Positions 17,740 through 26,643 of a stretch of 64,000 nt of DNA are shown here, one piece after another. Position 1 is the stretch's first letter, and the number at the start of each line of letters is the position of its first letter. The notes under the pieces were generated by a model. It was not told where the DNA came from, did not search any database, and saw only the letters and a program-made list of their open reading frames with translations. The DNA is from JAOTVV01 sp039591075. GTDB lineage: Bacteria; Gemmatimonadota; Gemmatimonadetes; Gemmatimonadales; GWC2-71-9. The position numbers and the translations under genes were made by a program. The stretch is taken from contig JBDHEI010000005.1 in the NCBI GenBank assembly GCA_039591075.1, positions 55,990 through 119,989 on the forward strand, in the 5' to 3' direction.

Positions 17740-19551
17740 CTATCGCAATTCCACCCTCCTACTCACGGTCCCACCCTTGACCGCCGAGTAGCGCACCGTC
17801 ATCGGCCCCGACCCGCGCACCAAGTATTCGATCGTTCGCGTGGTCCGTCCGGGATGGCCACTGCGGACGAGAATGCGATCCAACTCTTCCTGATCGATGA
17901 TGTCCGTCGGGCCGGGGCGGAACTTGTCCCGTACCCACCCCGCCGCGATGATCTCGACATTGCCGTCGACCGTCAGCAGATCCGGCCGCACGACCTTGTT
18001 CTGGCGACCTCGCTCGGTGATTGTCGGAATCAGACGCTTGTTGGTGATGTCCACGCGGACGCGGAACAGGTTCCCGCCAACGCGCTCCACCGTCGCGTCG
18101 CCGATGGTCATGAGGGGCATCTGATCGGCGTGATAGAGCGTAAAGGCCATGTTCCGATGGAACAGCTCCATGCTCATGAAGCGCGGGTTGACCCGTCTGG
18201 ACAGCTTCTTCCAGCCGCCCATCTCGACCGCTCCGTAGATGGGATGGTCAAACGGCGCCCACTCGACGTACTGATCCCCGAATTCCAGGAAATCGTCGAA
18301 GAAGAAACGGGATTTCTGCCCGGAGATCGGTGAGTCGGGGTCGCGCTGCTGCTCCTGCAACAGCGGACTGTTGAAGTACTGACCACCGTTCCACAGCTCG
18401 TTCGAGAACGAGACGATCCCCAGCCCGTCGTTGGTCCAGTCGATCGAGCCGCCGTGGACCGTGTAGAGTCCCCGCCAGATGATCAGGTAGTTGTAGTACG
18501 GTAGTATCCGTTCGCCGTTCTCCCCCAACTCGTCGTATACGCGGATGTCGGAAGCGGGATACGTGCCCTGCCAGGCGGCGCCGGGACCGCGGAGGATCAT
18601 GCCGCCCGAGTTGTGGTAGGTCTGCATGCCGGCGATGTTCGGGTGCGCCATCATGAAGTCGTTCAAAGCGCGCGCCTCGGGCAGCTCGAACGGGTAGTCC
18701 ATCGAACCGCCCTGGATGTAGTCAGGCTGCCAGTCCGAGGCGTAGTTCCGGTTGGGGTCGTAGCCGCCGATCGGGTCCTCGTTGACACGTCCGTCCCCAT
18801 CGTTGTCCAGTCCCTCGCTCCCCAGCAGTACCCAATCGCCATTCTCTCCTGGAAACACGCGCTCCATGATGCGCGGATCATCGTGACTGATCCGATGGGT
18901 GCCTTCTCCCGGCACGTATTTCCGGATCTGCTCGATGATGCCGTTTCCGTTCAGGTCGTCGGGACCGTCTTCATCCGCTACCCCATCCCCATCGCTGTCC
19001 ACGGGGACGTGTCCGGTTCGCGCACCGGAGCCGGCTTCGTCCAGGAAGTAATCTCGGCCGTCTGGGTTCACGCTCGGCACGAGATAGAAGACGCGCTCAT
19101 CCACCAGCCGAGTGATCTCGTCGATCCGGCCGTAGTTCTCCATCAGGTACCAGATGGTGTAGAGAACGACCTCGGCACCCTGGATCTCGTTCCCGTGAAC
19201 GTTGGCCTCGATGTACATGGCGGCCTTGTCCGCCTCGTCCCCCGTCCTCGGGTTGTTGATGGTCATGACCCACATGTCGCGGCCGCCGTAACTCTTCCCC
19301 GCGGATTGCAGAGTCAGCAGCTCGGGCCACGTGCGTTCCATGAGTCGCAATCGCTCGCCGATGTCGTCATGATCGAGCCACCTGTCCCAGGTGAGGGGTA
19401 GCCGGTGCTCGCGGTCCGAGCCCCGCTTCTGTTGTGCGGTGAGACCGTGCGCTGCTGCCGATGCCACGGCAACCAGCGCCAGTGCCACGAGTGTTCTGGG
19501 CATTCCGCTCCGCATCGCGATCGCCGTTGCGATCTTCCCTTTATGTGTCAT
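17740..19551 (-). CDS. Secreted M14-family zinc carboxypeptidase-like protein (M14-1)
   Basis: 603 aa with a signal peptide ending near HGLTAQ. Zinc ligands H119 and E122 lie in EANVHGNEIQGAE; SVNPDGRDYF and MQTYHNSGG supply the substrate-side motif and third His. The catalytic Glu is probably in SFSNELWNGG. An insertion carries calcium-loop-like segments (DSDGDGVADEDG, DNDGDGRVNEDP). The C-terminal about 130 residues look like an Ig-type accessory domain. GAGGTG overlapping the stop of the upstream paralogue provides the ribosome site; the gap is 4 bases, so the two are one operon. Predicted to cleave peptides outside the cytoplasm. Confidence 0.85.
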   Translation of the reverse strand: MTHKGKIATAIAMRSGMPRTLVALALVAVASAAAHGLTAQQKRGSDREHRLPLTWDRWLDHDDIGERLRLMERTWPELLTLQSAGKSYGGRDMWVMTINNPRTGDEADKAAMYIEANVHGNEIQGAEVVLYTIWYLMENYGRIDEITRLVDERVFYLVPSVNPDGRDYFLDEAGSGARTGHVPVDSDGDGVADEDGPDDLNGNGIIEQIRKYVPGEGTHRISHDDPRIMERVFPGENGDWVLLGSEGLDNDGDGRVNEDPIGGYDPNRNYASDWQPDYIQGGSMDYPFELPEARALNDFMMAHPNIAGMQTYHNSGGMILRGPGAAWQGTYPASDIRVYDELGENGERILPYYNYLIIWRGLYTVHGGSIDWTNDGLGIVSFSNELWNGGQYFNSPLLQEQQRDPDSPISGQKSRFFFDDFLEFGDQYVEWAPFDHPIYGAVEMGGWKKLSRRVNPRFMSMELFHRNMAFTLYHADQMPLMTIGDATVERVGGNLFRVRVDITNKRLIPTITERGRQNKVVRPDLLTVDGNVEIIAAGWVRDKFRPGPTDIIDQEELDRILVRSGHPGRTTRTIEYLVRGSGPMTVRYSAVKGGTVSRRVELR

Positions 19552-19555
19552 GTCG

Positions 19556-21511
19556 TCACCTCAGCGTCACGGTAGCGGTGGCAGTTCCACCCTTCTGTGA
19601 TCGGACCAGGATCTCGACCGACGAACCCTGCCGGGCCTGAATCACCCAACTGAACTCATGGCGTGAGCCGGACCCGTCGAGCTTTGGCACCATACTGGTC
19701 TTGGCGTCGCCGGTGAGCACGGCATTGGGACTCACCTGGATCTGTACCATCGTGGGCTGCACCGATTGCGACACGACACCGTGCTGAAGGGACGTGGGGA
19801 AGAACCCTGTGTTCTCGACTTCGACCCGCACGGTGAACACCCCGCCGCTGTGATTCGTCACCTCGGTGTCGGCGATCGTCACGCGCGGAAGCATCGTGGC
19901 CAGCCGGACCACGAACTCGCTGTGCTTGCGGCCCAGATCCGGCAATTGCTCCGCCGGTGGATTGGTCACGATGTATGGCCTGAAGCCACCGATCTCGACG
20001 TCGCCCAGATCCGGGTGTGCATACGGTACCCAGTCGACGAAGGCATCGATACCGGCGGCATCCATTGCCTCGAGAATGGTGACATCGACACCTTGGGCGT
20101 CCTCCCCCCTACCGCTCACCTGGGCGCCTTGAGCCGGTCCTTGGCCCGAGCGCGGCGGGCCACGGGGTCGTTCCGCTTGTGCCTGTGGAGGTGGCTGTTC
20201 TTCCCGCTCCGCCTCTTCCTCGGCTTCTTCTGCGAGGGCCTCGGGCAGCCCCCACCCCTGTGTGCTGAATGACGGCACACCGAACTGGTAGTAGCCGTAC
20301 TGGAAGAAGGCGCCTTCCGCGTCGCGGTTGATGCCGACCTTCTCGATGTCGGTGATCTCGCGATAGGCCTTGGACACGGCTTCGAAGTACTTGAGATCCG
20401 CGCGATTCACCGTGGTCGCGGGCCGTCGACCCGAGTCCGGGTCGTTGTCGCGGCCTGGTTGTGCCCCTCGCAGGCGAGGCAGGCCCCCTCCACCACCACC
20501 AAAGAAGAACCCCCCAAAACCACCTCCCTGCTGCGCGGTCCGGAACACACCTTTGTCGAAGATGTCGGCATTCGACGCGTCGGCGAACACGGGGAGATCG
20601 AGCACGCTGGCATCCGCGAGTTCACCTCGCGAATCGGGCGCCGTCACCAGATTGTCCGAATGCCCGAAGCTGAGAATCGCACCGATGTTACGGTGCGCGA
20701 CCACGAAGTCCATGAGTGCCCGACTCTCCGGTTCGCTCACCATGTATGGACCGGTGTCCCGTTTCCAGTAGAGATAGGCGTGTTGGAAGTTGCGATTGAG
20801 ATTGACGCCTCCCGGGCCATCTTCATTGATGTACCCGTCGCCGTCCGAATCGCGGCCTTCCCAGTGGAGGGTGTAGGCTCCAGACTCCCGCTCCGCAGGA
20901 TCCGCCTTCTTCATGAGACGCGCGTCATCGGGGTGGACCATGTATGAGCCGGACGGGTCGGGGACACGCATCACCGTGATGATGCCGTCACCGTTCAAAT
21001 CCTCCGGGGGATCCTCGTCGATGCGTCCGTCGTTGTCGTCGTCAAACGCACGACCATTCCGCGTACGAGCATAGCGTACGGCGTTGAACATCGCTTCCGC
21101 CCCATCCGGATTGAGACGGGGCACGACGTACACGACTTGCTCCGCCAGCACCGTCTGAACATCCTCATCGCCGGTGGTGAGGAGATAGCGAATGGTCTCG
21201 AGAGCCAGTGCGCTCCCCACGAGGTGATCGCCTTCCAGGTTCCCCACCACTAGGAGTCCTGGGCGTGTCTCGATGGGTGCGCCGGACGTGTTGCCGACCT
21301 CCACGAGCCAGATGTCCCGTCCCTCATGCGACGTACCCAGCGATCGCATCCGAGCCAGGTTGGAGCTGCCGACCAGAGACCGCAGCTCCCGGGTGAGCCC
21401 GTTGAAATCCAGGTATGAGGCCGTCTGCGCCGACGACACACCGACTGATGTCAGTGCCAACGCGACGACGGCCGCCGCGGCTCTCAGGCCGCAGGTTCCT
21501 GCACTCCGCAC
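19556..21511 (-). CDS. Secreted M14-family paralogue with altered active site (M14-2)
   Basis: 651 aa, GTG start with GAGGAGG 6 bases upstream, signal peptide ending VGVSSAQ. Same architecture as its neighbour, including VVPRLNPDGAEAMF, calcium-like loops (DDDNDGRIDEDP, DSDGDGYINEDG) and FGHSDNL for the third His. The zinc motif reads N-L-E93-G-D-H96 instead of N-V-H-G-N-E, so the first His and Glu are exchanged. Where M14-1 has SFSNELW this protein has SFSTQGW, replacing the expected catalytic Glu by Gln. A Gly/Phe-rich loop (GGGFGGFFFGGGGGG) and a Glu-rich, then Arg/Pro/Gln-rich linker are also unusual. Probably an inactive or modified partner of M14-1. Confidence 0.8.
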   Translation of the reverse strand: MRSAGTCGLRAAAAVVALALTSVGVSSAQTASYLDFNGLTRELRSLVGSSNLARMRSLGTSHEGRDIWLVEVGNTSGAPIETRPGLLVVGNLEGDHLVGSALALETIRYLLTTGDEDVQTVLAEQVVYVVPRLNPDGAEAMFNAVRYARTRNGRAFDDDNDGRIDEDPPEDLNGDGIITVMRVPDPSGSYMVHPDDARLMKKADPAERESGAYTLHWEGRDSDGDGYINEDGPGGVNLNRNFQHAYLYWKRDTGPYMVSEPESRALMDFVVAHRNIGAILSFGHSDNLVTAPDSRGELADASVLDLPVFADASNADIFDKGVFRTAQQGGGFGGFFFGGGGGGLPRLRGAQPGRDNDPDSGRRPATTVNRADLKYFEAVSKAYREITDIEKVGINRDAEGAFFQYGYYQFGVPSFSTQGWGLPEALAEEAEEEAEREEQPPPQAQAERPRGPPRSGQGPAQGAQVSGRGEDAQGVDVTILEAMDAAGIDAFVDWVPYAHPDLGDVEIGGFRPYIVTNPPAEQLPDLGRKHSEFVVRLATMLPRVTIADTEVTNHSGGVFTVRVEVENTGFFPTSLQHGVVSQSVQPTMVQIQVSPNAVLTGDAKTSMVPKLDGSGSRHEFSWVIQARQGSSVEILVRSQKGGTATATVTLR

Positions 21512-21746
21512 ATTTCCCTCCTCTGGCGAGACACTACGATCGGGTTAGTGCACAAGTCGCATGTGGAATATCGAGCCTGGAACGTCGCCCGGCTACCGTC
21601 GCTCAGCGTGAGGAGGAAGCCTGTTGAGGCCGACCCGACGGCTAAGAGAGTGATGGTCGCGGGTGAGTCCGTCCGTGGCGGATCGACCGGCGTTCGTTAG
21701 TGGGATTGCGAAGCCAAGACGGCGAAGTCGGGATCGACAGGCACAC

Positions 21747-23378
21747 TCAGCCATCGAGCCCTCCCCCGATATCATCGTCCTTCTTCAGCACCTTGAGTCC
21801 GGACTTCCTGCCTCTCTGGAGCACGATGCCCTGGAGACGGCCCAGGAGCCCCGACAGTTTGGCGAAACGCTTCCGCATTTGGCGGCGATGGAACCAGCGC
21901 AGACCGGCAAAGCTCGATGCGAAGGCGCTCAGGCTCACGGCACCGCCGACGAGAGCGCCCACGACGTCTGACCCGCCTGCGCCCGTAACGATCGCACCGG
22001 TAATGCCCAGGAGTACCAGCGACCCGACGCCCAGGGGAAGCAGGACAATCGCCTGTCCCGGACCGGCGTCGTCATCGCTGATTCGGATACGCGTGCTGGC
22101 ACCTTGGGGATTGACGACCACGTGGGCCTTACGACCGGTGCCGCCGGGCCGCGAGCTCCAGGCAAACGACTCGTCTAGGGTCGCCTCGAGCTGACCCATC
22201 TCGCCAAGCGTCGATCGGATTTCATCCAGCAGCGGCGCGTAGTCAGCCCGCGAGATCTCGGCGTCCACAATGCGGAGGAGATCGAGCTTCGACCGCACAC
22301 CCAGCACGTCACCTCGCACCAACCCTCCTCCCGGCTCCTGCAACCCGAGCGCCGCTTCCTCTACGTGTTCCGGCCGGATGCCTGCTTCAGCTCCGATGCG
22401 CTGGACGCCACCGAGAGACAACGCGAAATCCTCCCCCGCCGTTGGCTTCCCCGCCTCGATCGCGGCCGCACGCTCGAGGATCTGTTTTGCCCGCTGTTCG
22501 CGGAACCGAGGTCCGCCAGACAGACTTCCCTCCACAGCGTCCGCGAACTCGGTAGGAGTCTTGTAACGCAACTCGCACCGCATGGCCAGCGCCTTCACGA
22601 GCGCACGCTCCAGTCCGCTGGGGAGACGGTCGAGTAACGCCCGGTGCTCGGTGCAGGGTTCGGCGAAGCGCCCGAGCCGAACCGACTCAGCCTCGAGCCA
22701 CATGCCCGGTGTCGCGCCGACCAGCATCTCGTACAGCACGCAGGCCAGCCCATACACGTCTGTCGTCGCGTCCAAGTCGGTGCGTCCGGCCGCCTGCTCG
22801 GGACTCATGTAACCCGGCGTACCCAGCGGGAAGCCGGATCGCGTGAGTTGCTCGCCACCGGCTGTGATCACGGCCTTGGCGATGCCGAAATCGGTCACGA
22901 CGGCGTGGCCTTCCGAGAGTAGGATGTTCTCCGGCTTGACGTCTCGATGGACGAGCCCTTGACGATGGGCGTAGCCCAGCGCGTCGGCCACCTCCTTGAC
23001 GATGGGCAGCGCTTCGTGCGGCTCGAGCCGTACGCGCCGCAATAGGAGGTCACGCACCGACTCGCCCTCCACGACGGGCATGACAAAGTAGAGGAACTCG
23101 ACCGCATGACCGCTCGACAGCCCTGCCGCTCTTCCAGAGTCGTGCAGCGGCACAATGTGGGGGTGATTCAACCCAGCCGCGATCTCGATCTCTCTGAGAA
23201 ACCTCTCACTGCCGATTGCCGCCGCCAGCTCCGGGCGCAGGACCTTGACCGCAACCGAGCGCCCGTGTTTGAGGTCGCGCGCGCGGTACACGGTTGCCAT
23301 GCCGCCCTTCCCGATCACACTCTCCAACCTATAGTGTTCGGCGAGCGCTTCTGCGAGAGACTCCGGTACCTTTGACAT
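21747..23378 (-). CDS. Ser/Thr protein kinase with C-terminal membrane hairpin (kinase 3)
   Basis: 543 aa. PknB-type domain: GKGGMATV (23-30), K45, HRDVKPEN with D146, TDFGIAKAV (D163), GTPGYMSPEQ. Beyond residue 300 there is no propeller or TPR. Instead a helical region leads to a charged segment, two hydrophobic stretches (IVLLPLGVGSLVLLGITGAI and VGALVGGAVSLSAFASSFAG, about 440-495) and a basic cytoplasmic-type end (RWFHRRQMRKRF). It lies 235 bp upstream of the M14 pair on the same strand; that gap shows no gene. Its own upstream region has a large inverted repeat (23437-23504). Confidence 0.86.
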   Translation of the reverse strand: MSKVPESLAEALAEHYRLESVIGKGGMATVYRARDLKHGRSVAVKVLRPELAAAIGSERFLREIEIAAGLNHPHIVPLHDSGRAAGLSSGHAVEFLYFVMPVVEGESVRDLLLRRVRLEPHEALPIVKEVADALGYAHRQGLVHRDVKPENILLSEGHAVVTDFGIAKAVITAGGEQLTRSGFPLGTPGYMSPEQAAGRTDLDATTDVYGLACVLYEMLVGATPGMWLEAESVRLGRFAEPCTEHRALLDRLPSGLERALVKALAMRCELRYKTPTEFADAVEGSLSGGPRFREQRAKQILERAAAIEAGKPTAGEDFALSLGGVQRIGAEAGIRPEHVEEAALGLQEPGGGLVRGDVLGVRSKLDLLRIVDAEISRADYAPLLDEIRSTLGEMGQLEATLDESFAWSSRPGGTGRKAHVVVNPQGASTRIRISDDDAGPGQAIVLLPLGVGSLVLLGITGAIVTGAGGSDVVGALVGGAVSLSAFASSFAGLRWFHRRQMRKRFAKLSGLLGRLQGIVLQRGRKSGLKVLKKDDDIGGGLDG

Positions 23379-23436
23379 GGTCGTAAGCTAGGCGGCGGTG
23401 TGGCTGTGCGGCAGAGCGGCAGGGGCGAAGTAGACG

Positions 23437-23504
23437 TCTCTGGAAACCCCTACACGCAGCGCATCCCACAACTTGGTGGATCGGAGCGTAGGGGGATCCA
23501 GAGA
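23437..23504 (-). promoter_or_regulatory. Structured leader: long inverted repeat upstream of kinase 3
   Basis: Left arm TCTCTGG-AAA-CCCCTAC (23437-23453) and right arm GTAGGGG-GAT-CCAGAGA (23488-23504) give two perfect 7-bp helices with a 3x3 internal loop. The apical part holds CCAC-AACTTG-GTGG. It ends 59 bases before the kinase 3 ATG on the minus strand, so it may fold in the 5' leader. An operator or terminator role is also possible. Confidence 0.45.
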
Positions 23505-23550
23505 TCGGAGGCGGGAATTCCGCGACCCTAGTCAACTCACTGCACCATCC

Positions 23551-23564
23551 GTAATCTAGATTAC
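23551..23564. promoter_or_regulatory. 14-bp palindrome in the divergent kinase 3 / VPS10-like region
   Basis: GTAATCTAGATTAC is perfectly self-complementary and locally AT-rich. It sits 65 bases before the start of the BNR-repeat gene and upstream of kinase 3, a position fitting an operator for one or both divergent genes. Confidence 0.4.
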
Positions 23565-23629
23565 CTCCCGCGCTCGTTTGCATCGTCCTACCCCTCACGG
23601 GGAGTCGCCGCTTGCCAAGAGGAGAACCG

Positions 23630-26536
23630 ATGCGTCGATTCGCGAACTCCGCCGCTCATGTGCCGAACGTCGTCCTCGCGGCGCTGTGCCTGTTCATTGC
23701 CGTGCCGGTGCAGGCCCAAGTATCCGATGCCCAGGCGCTCCAGGCACTGAGTGCACGCAATATCGGGCCGGCCAACATGGGTGGCCGCGTGTCGGACATC
23801 GAGGCGGTGGAGAACGACTTCAAGGTCGTGTACGTGGCGGCGGCATCCGGTGGCGTGTGGAAGTCCACCAATGCGGGCAATAGCTGGATGCCGATCTTCG
23901 ACGATCAGCCCTCGGCGTCGATCGGAGACATCGGACTGTTCCAGCCCAACCCGGACATCGTGTGGGTGGGAACCGGCGAAGCCAACAACCGGAACAGCGT
24001 CGCCTGGGGCAACGGCATCTACAAGTCCACCGACGGTGGCCGGACGTTCGTGAACAAAGGACTCGCCGCCACGCACCAGATCGCGCGCGTCGTACCCCAC
24101 CTGAGCGACCCCAACGTGGTGTATGTGTGCGCCATCGGACACCTCTGGGGCTATACCGGAGATCGCGGCCTCTTCAAGAGCACTGATGGCGGCGACACGT
24201 GGCAGAAGCTGGGTGGTGGACTCCCGAACGACGGCAAGACCGGGTGCACCGATCTCGTAATGCATCCGACGAATCCGAACGTCGTGTATGCGGCATTCTA
24301 TCACCGATTGCGCCAGCCGTGGACGTTCTACAGCGGCGGGCCAAATGGCGGGGTCTTCAAGTCCACTGACAGCGGCACGACATGGCGGAAGCTCACCAAC
24401 GGGCTTCCGACCGGTGAGACGGGTCGGATCGGACTCGCGCTTTACCGAAAGGACCCCCGGATCGTGATGGCGTTCATCGAAGCGCAGCGATCGGACGACC
24501 TGAGTGTGCCTGGGTCCGGCGTGTACCGGTCGGAAGACGGTGGGGCGTCCTGGATCTACGTCAACACGTACAACAACCGGCCGTTCTACTACAGCCAGAT
24601 CCGTATCAACCCCACCGACGACCAGCGCGTGTATCTCCTCACGACGCGGTTCATGGTGTCGGAAGACGGTGGGAAGACCATTCGCAACGGGAGCGAGGAC
24701 CAAGAGATCCACGGGGACTTCCACGCCATGTGGATCGATCCCAACGACGGTGACCGATACTACATCGGAGACGATAAAGGACTGCATTTCACGCACGATC
24801 ACGGCGGGCACTTCTTCTTCCTCGACAACCTGCCGATCGCTCAGTACTACCGGATCGGTGTGGACAGACGCGACCCGTACTACGTGTACGGCGGTCTCCA
24901 GGACAACGGCACTTACGGCGGGCCGAGCTTCGCGCGCGACGTGCGCGGGATCCTGAGTGATTACAATTGGAAGCTCCACTGGGGTGACGGCATGGACATC
25001 CAGGTGGATCCCACCGACTGGCGCGTGCTCTATACCGAGGCCGAAAACGGAAGCTTCCGGCGCTACAACGTGGTGACCCATCGCTTCTCGGGCGTCAGAC
25101 CCATGCCGGCTACGCTCACCAACTACGAGACGATGGTTCCCCAGGCGGAACGACAGGGCGGCAGGGAATTCCGCTACAACTGGTCCGCGCCGCTCGTGAT
25201 GTCACCGCACGACCCCGAGACGCTGTTCCTCGGCGCCCAGTACGTCTTCAGGACCACCGATGGCGGCGAGTCGTGGACCATCGTGAGCCCTGACCTTACG
25301 ACCAACGACCCGGTGAAGCGCACGCGGGGACAGAGCGGAGGCGTCACACCGGACAACACCGGCGCGGAGTATCACTGTTCGATCACGTCGATCGCACCGT
25401 CGTCGATCTCGCCGCGCGTGATCTGGGTCGGCACGGACGACGGCAACGTGCAACTGACACGGGACGGGGGGCGCTCGTGGGTGAACGTCCGCCGCAACAT
25501 CCGCGGTGTGCCGGAGGGCATCTGGGTCGGCCGAATGGAGGCGTCGCACCACGACCCGGCGGTCGCGTACGTGGTGTTCGACGGGCATCGAAGCGACGTG
25601 TTCACACCGTGGGTGTTCAAGACGGCCGACTACGGGCGGACGTGGACCCGCATCACAGGCGGGATCCCCGATGGACAGGTGGCCTACGTGCTCCGCGAGG
25701 ATCTGAGCAACCCAAACCTACTGTTCCTTGGGACGGAGTTCGGGTTGTTCATGTCGCTGAATGGCGGGACCTCGTGGACTCCGTTCCGCAATGGATTCCC
25801 CACGGTGGCGGTGCACGACCTGGTGATCCACCCGCGAGATCACGACCTCGTGATCGGTACCCACGGCCGGAGCCTCTGGATTGTGGATGACATCACGCCC
25901 CTGCAGCAACTCACCGATCAGGTGCGCTCGGCGGATGCTCATCTCTTTGCGCAACGCGTCCAGACGCTGTGGGAGAACACGAGCCGCGGCGGCCAGCGCG
26001 GCCATTTCTGGTTCGGTGGCGAGAATCCGCCGACCATCGAGTCAACCAGCAGCATCCCCCGCGCCGAGTTTCGGAACCTGGCGCAGGTGACCTACTATTT
26101 GGGGAAGACCGCGCGAGAAGCGACTCTGGAGATCGCAACCATGTCCGCCTTGCACCGTGTGAAACTGGACCTGAAAGTCGGGCCGGGGGTCCATCGCGTC
26201 ATGTGGGATCTGCAGTTCGATCCGCCGCCCTTCACAGAAGAGCAGCGGCAAAACGTGGCCCAAGTGTTCGAGCGTGCGCTCGGGATGGGATTCGGTGGCC
26301 AGCAGCTGGAGCGGGCCTACCGGAGGTTTGAGAGCGCACAGACCCCGCTGGAGGAGCGGGAAGCGATGCAGATTCTGCTCAGACCATTCGTCGACAGCGG
26401 TCTGGGTGACGAGTACCGGATCCCCACGGCAGGACCGGGAACGTACCGTTTGACGCTCACCGTGGACGGGAACGTGCACCGCGGAACGCTCACCATCCGG
26501 CCGGATCCGTTGCTGGCGCAAGGCGGCGAGCGCTAG
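23630..26536 (+). CDS. Secreted VPS10/sortilin-like BNR-repeat (glycosyl-hydrolase-like) protein
   Basis: 968 aa, signal peptide ending VPVQAQ; AGAGGAGA precedes the ATG at 23630. At least six Asp-box (BNR) repeats are visible: WKSTNAGNSW, YKSTDGGRTF, FKSTDGGDTW, FKSTDSGTTW, YRSEDGGASW and FRTTDGGESW. These predict one or two large beta-propellers as in sortilin-type and exo-sialidase-like folds. The C-terminal about 180 residues, including FGGQQLERAYRRFESAQ, form a separate domain seen in Bacteroidetes/Gemmatimonadota homologues. No catalytic residues can be assigned. The peptidase neighbourhood suggests a role in protein binding or processing outside the cell. Confidence 0.83.
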   Translation: MRRFANSAAHVPNVVLAALCLFIAVPVQAQVSDAQALQALSARNIGPANMGGRVSDIEAVENDFKVVYVAAASGGVWKSTNAGNSWMPIFDDQPSASIGDIGLFQPNPDIVWVGTGEANNRNSVAWGNGIYKSTDGGRTFVNKGLAATHQIARVVPHLSDPNVVYVCAIGHLWGYTGDRGLFKSTDGGDTWQKLGGGLPNDGKTGCTDLVMHPTNPNVVYAAFYHRLRQPWTFYSGGPNGGVFKSTDSGTTWRKLTNGLPTGETGRIGLALYRKDPRIVMAFIEAQRSDDLSVPGSGVYRSEDGGASWIYVNTYNNRPFYYSQIRINPTDDQRVYLLTTRFMVSEDGGKTIRNGSEDQEIHGDFHAMWIDPNDGDRYYIGDDKGLHFTHDHGGHFFFLDNLPIAQYYRIGVDRRDPYYVYGGLQDNGTYGGPSFARDVRGILSDYNWKLHWGDGMDIQVDPTDWRVLYTEAENGSFRRYNVVTHRFSGVRPMPATLTNYETMVPQAERQGGREFRYNWSAPLVMSPHDPETLFLGAQYVFRTTDGGESWTIVSPDLTTNDPVKRTRGQSGGVTPDNTGAEYHCSITSIAPSSISPRVIWVGTDDGNVQLTRDGGRSWVNVRRNIRGVPEGIWVGRMEASHHDPAVAYVVFDGHRSDVFTPWVFKTADYGRTWTRITGGIPDGQVAYVLREDLSNPNLLFLGTEFGLFMSLNGGTSWTPFRNGFPTVAVHDLVIHPRDHDLVIGTHGRSLWIVDDITPLQQLTDQVRSADAHLFAQRVQTLWENTSRGGQRGHFWFGGENPPTIESTSSIPRAEFRNLAQVTYYLGKTAREATLEIATMSALHRVKLDLKVGPGVHRVMWDLQFDPPPFTEEQRQNVAQVFERALGMGFGGQQLERAYRRFESAQTPLEEREAMQILLRPFVDSGLGDEYRIPTAGPGTYRLTLTVDGNVHRGTLTIRPDPLLAQGGER

Positions 26537-26643
26537 GAGCAGCATCGGGGTGGGATCGCCGGTTCGGCGCGTCCCTCCCGGCTACGCTTGTCGCAGCCCG
26601 CTACGCTTTTCCCTATTTCTGAGACTGATTCTTCGAGGACACG

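Noticed and set aside
19551..19560. Possible fusion of the two M14 genes by frameshift
   Set aside because: M14-2 has its own complete C-terminus and stop, and M14-1 has its own ribosome site (GAGGTG) and signal peptide, so they are two genes.
23588..25081. Minus-strand ORF of 497 codons inside the BNR-repeat gene
   Set aside because: Antisense to multiple Asp-box repeats; no signal peptide or domain.
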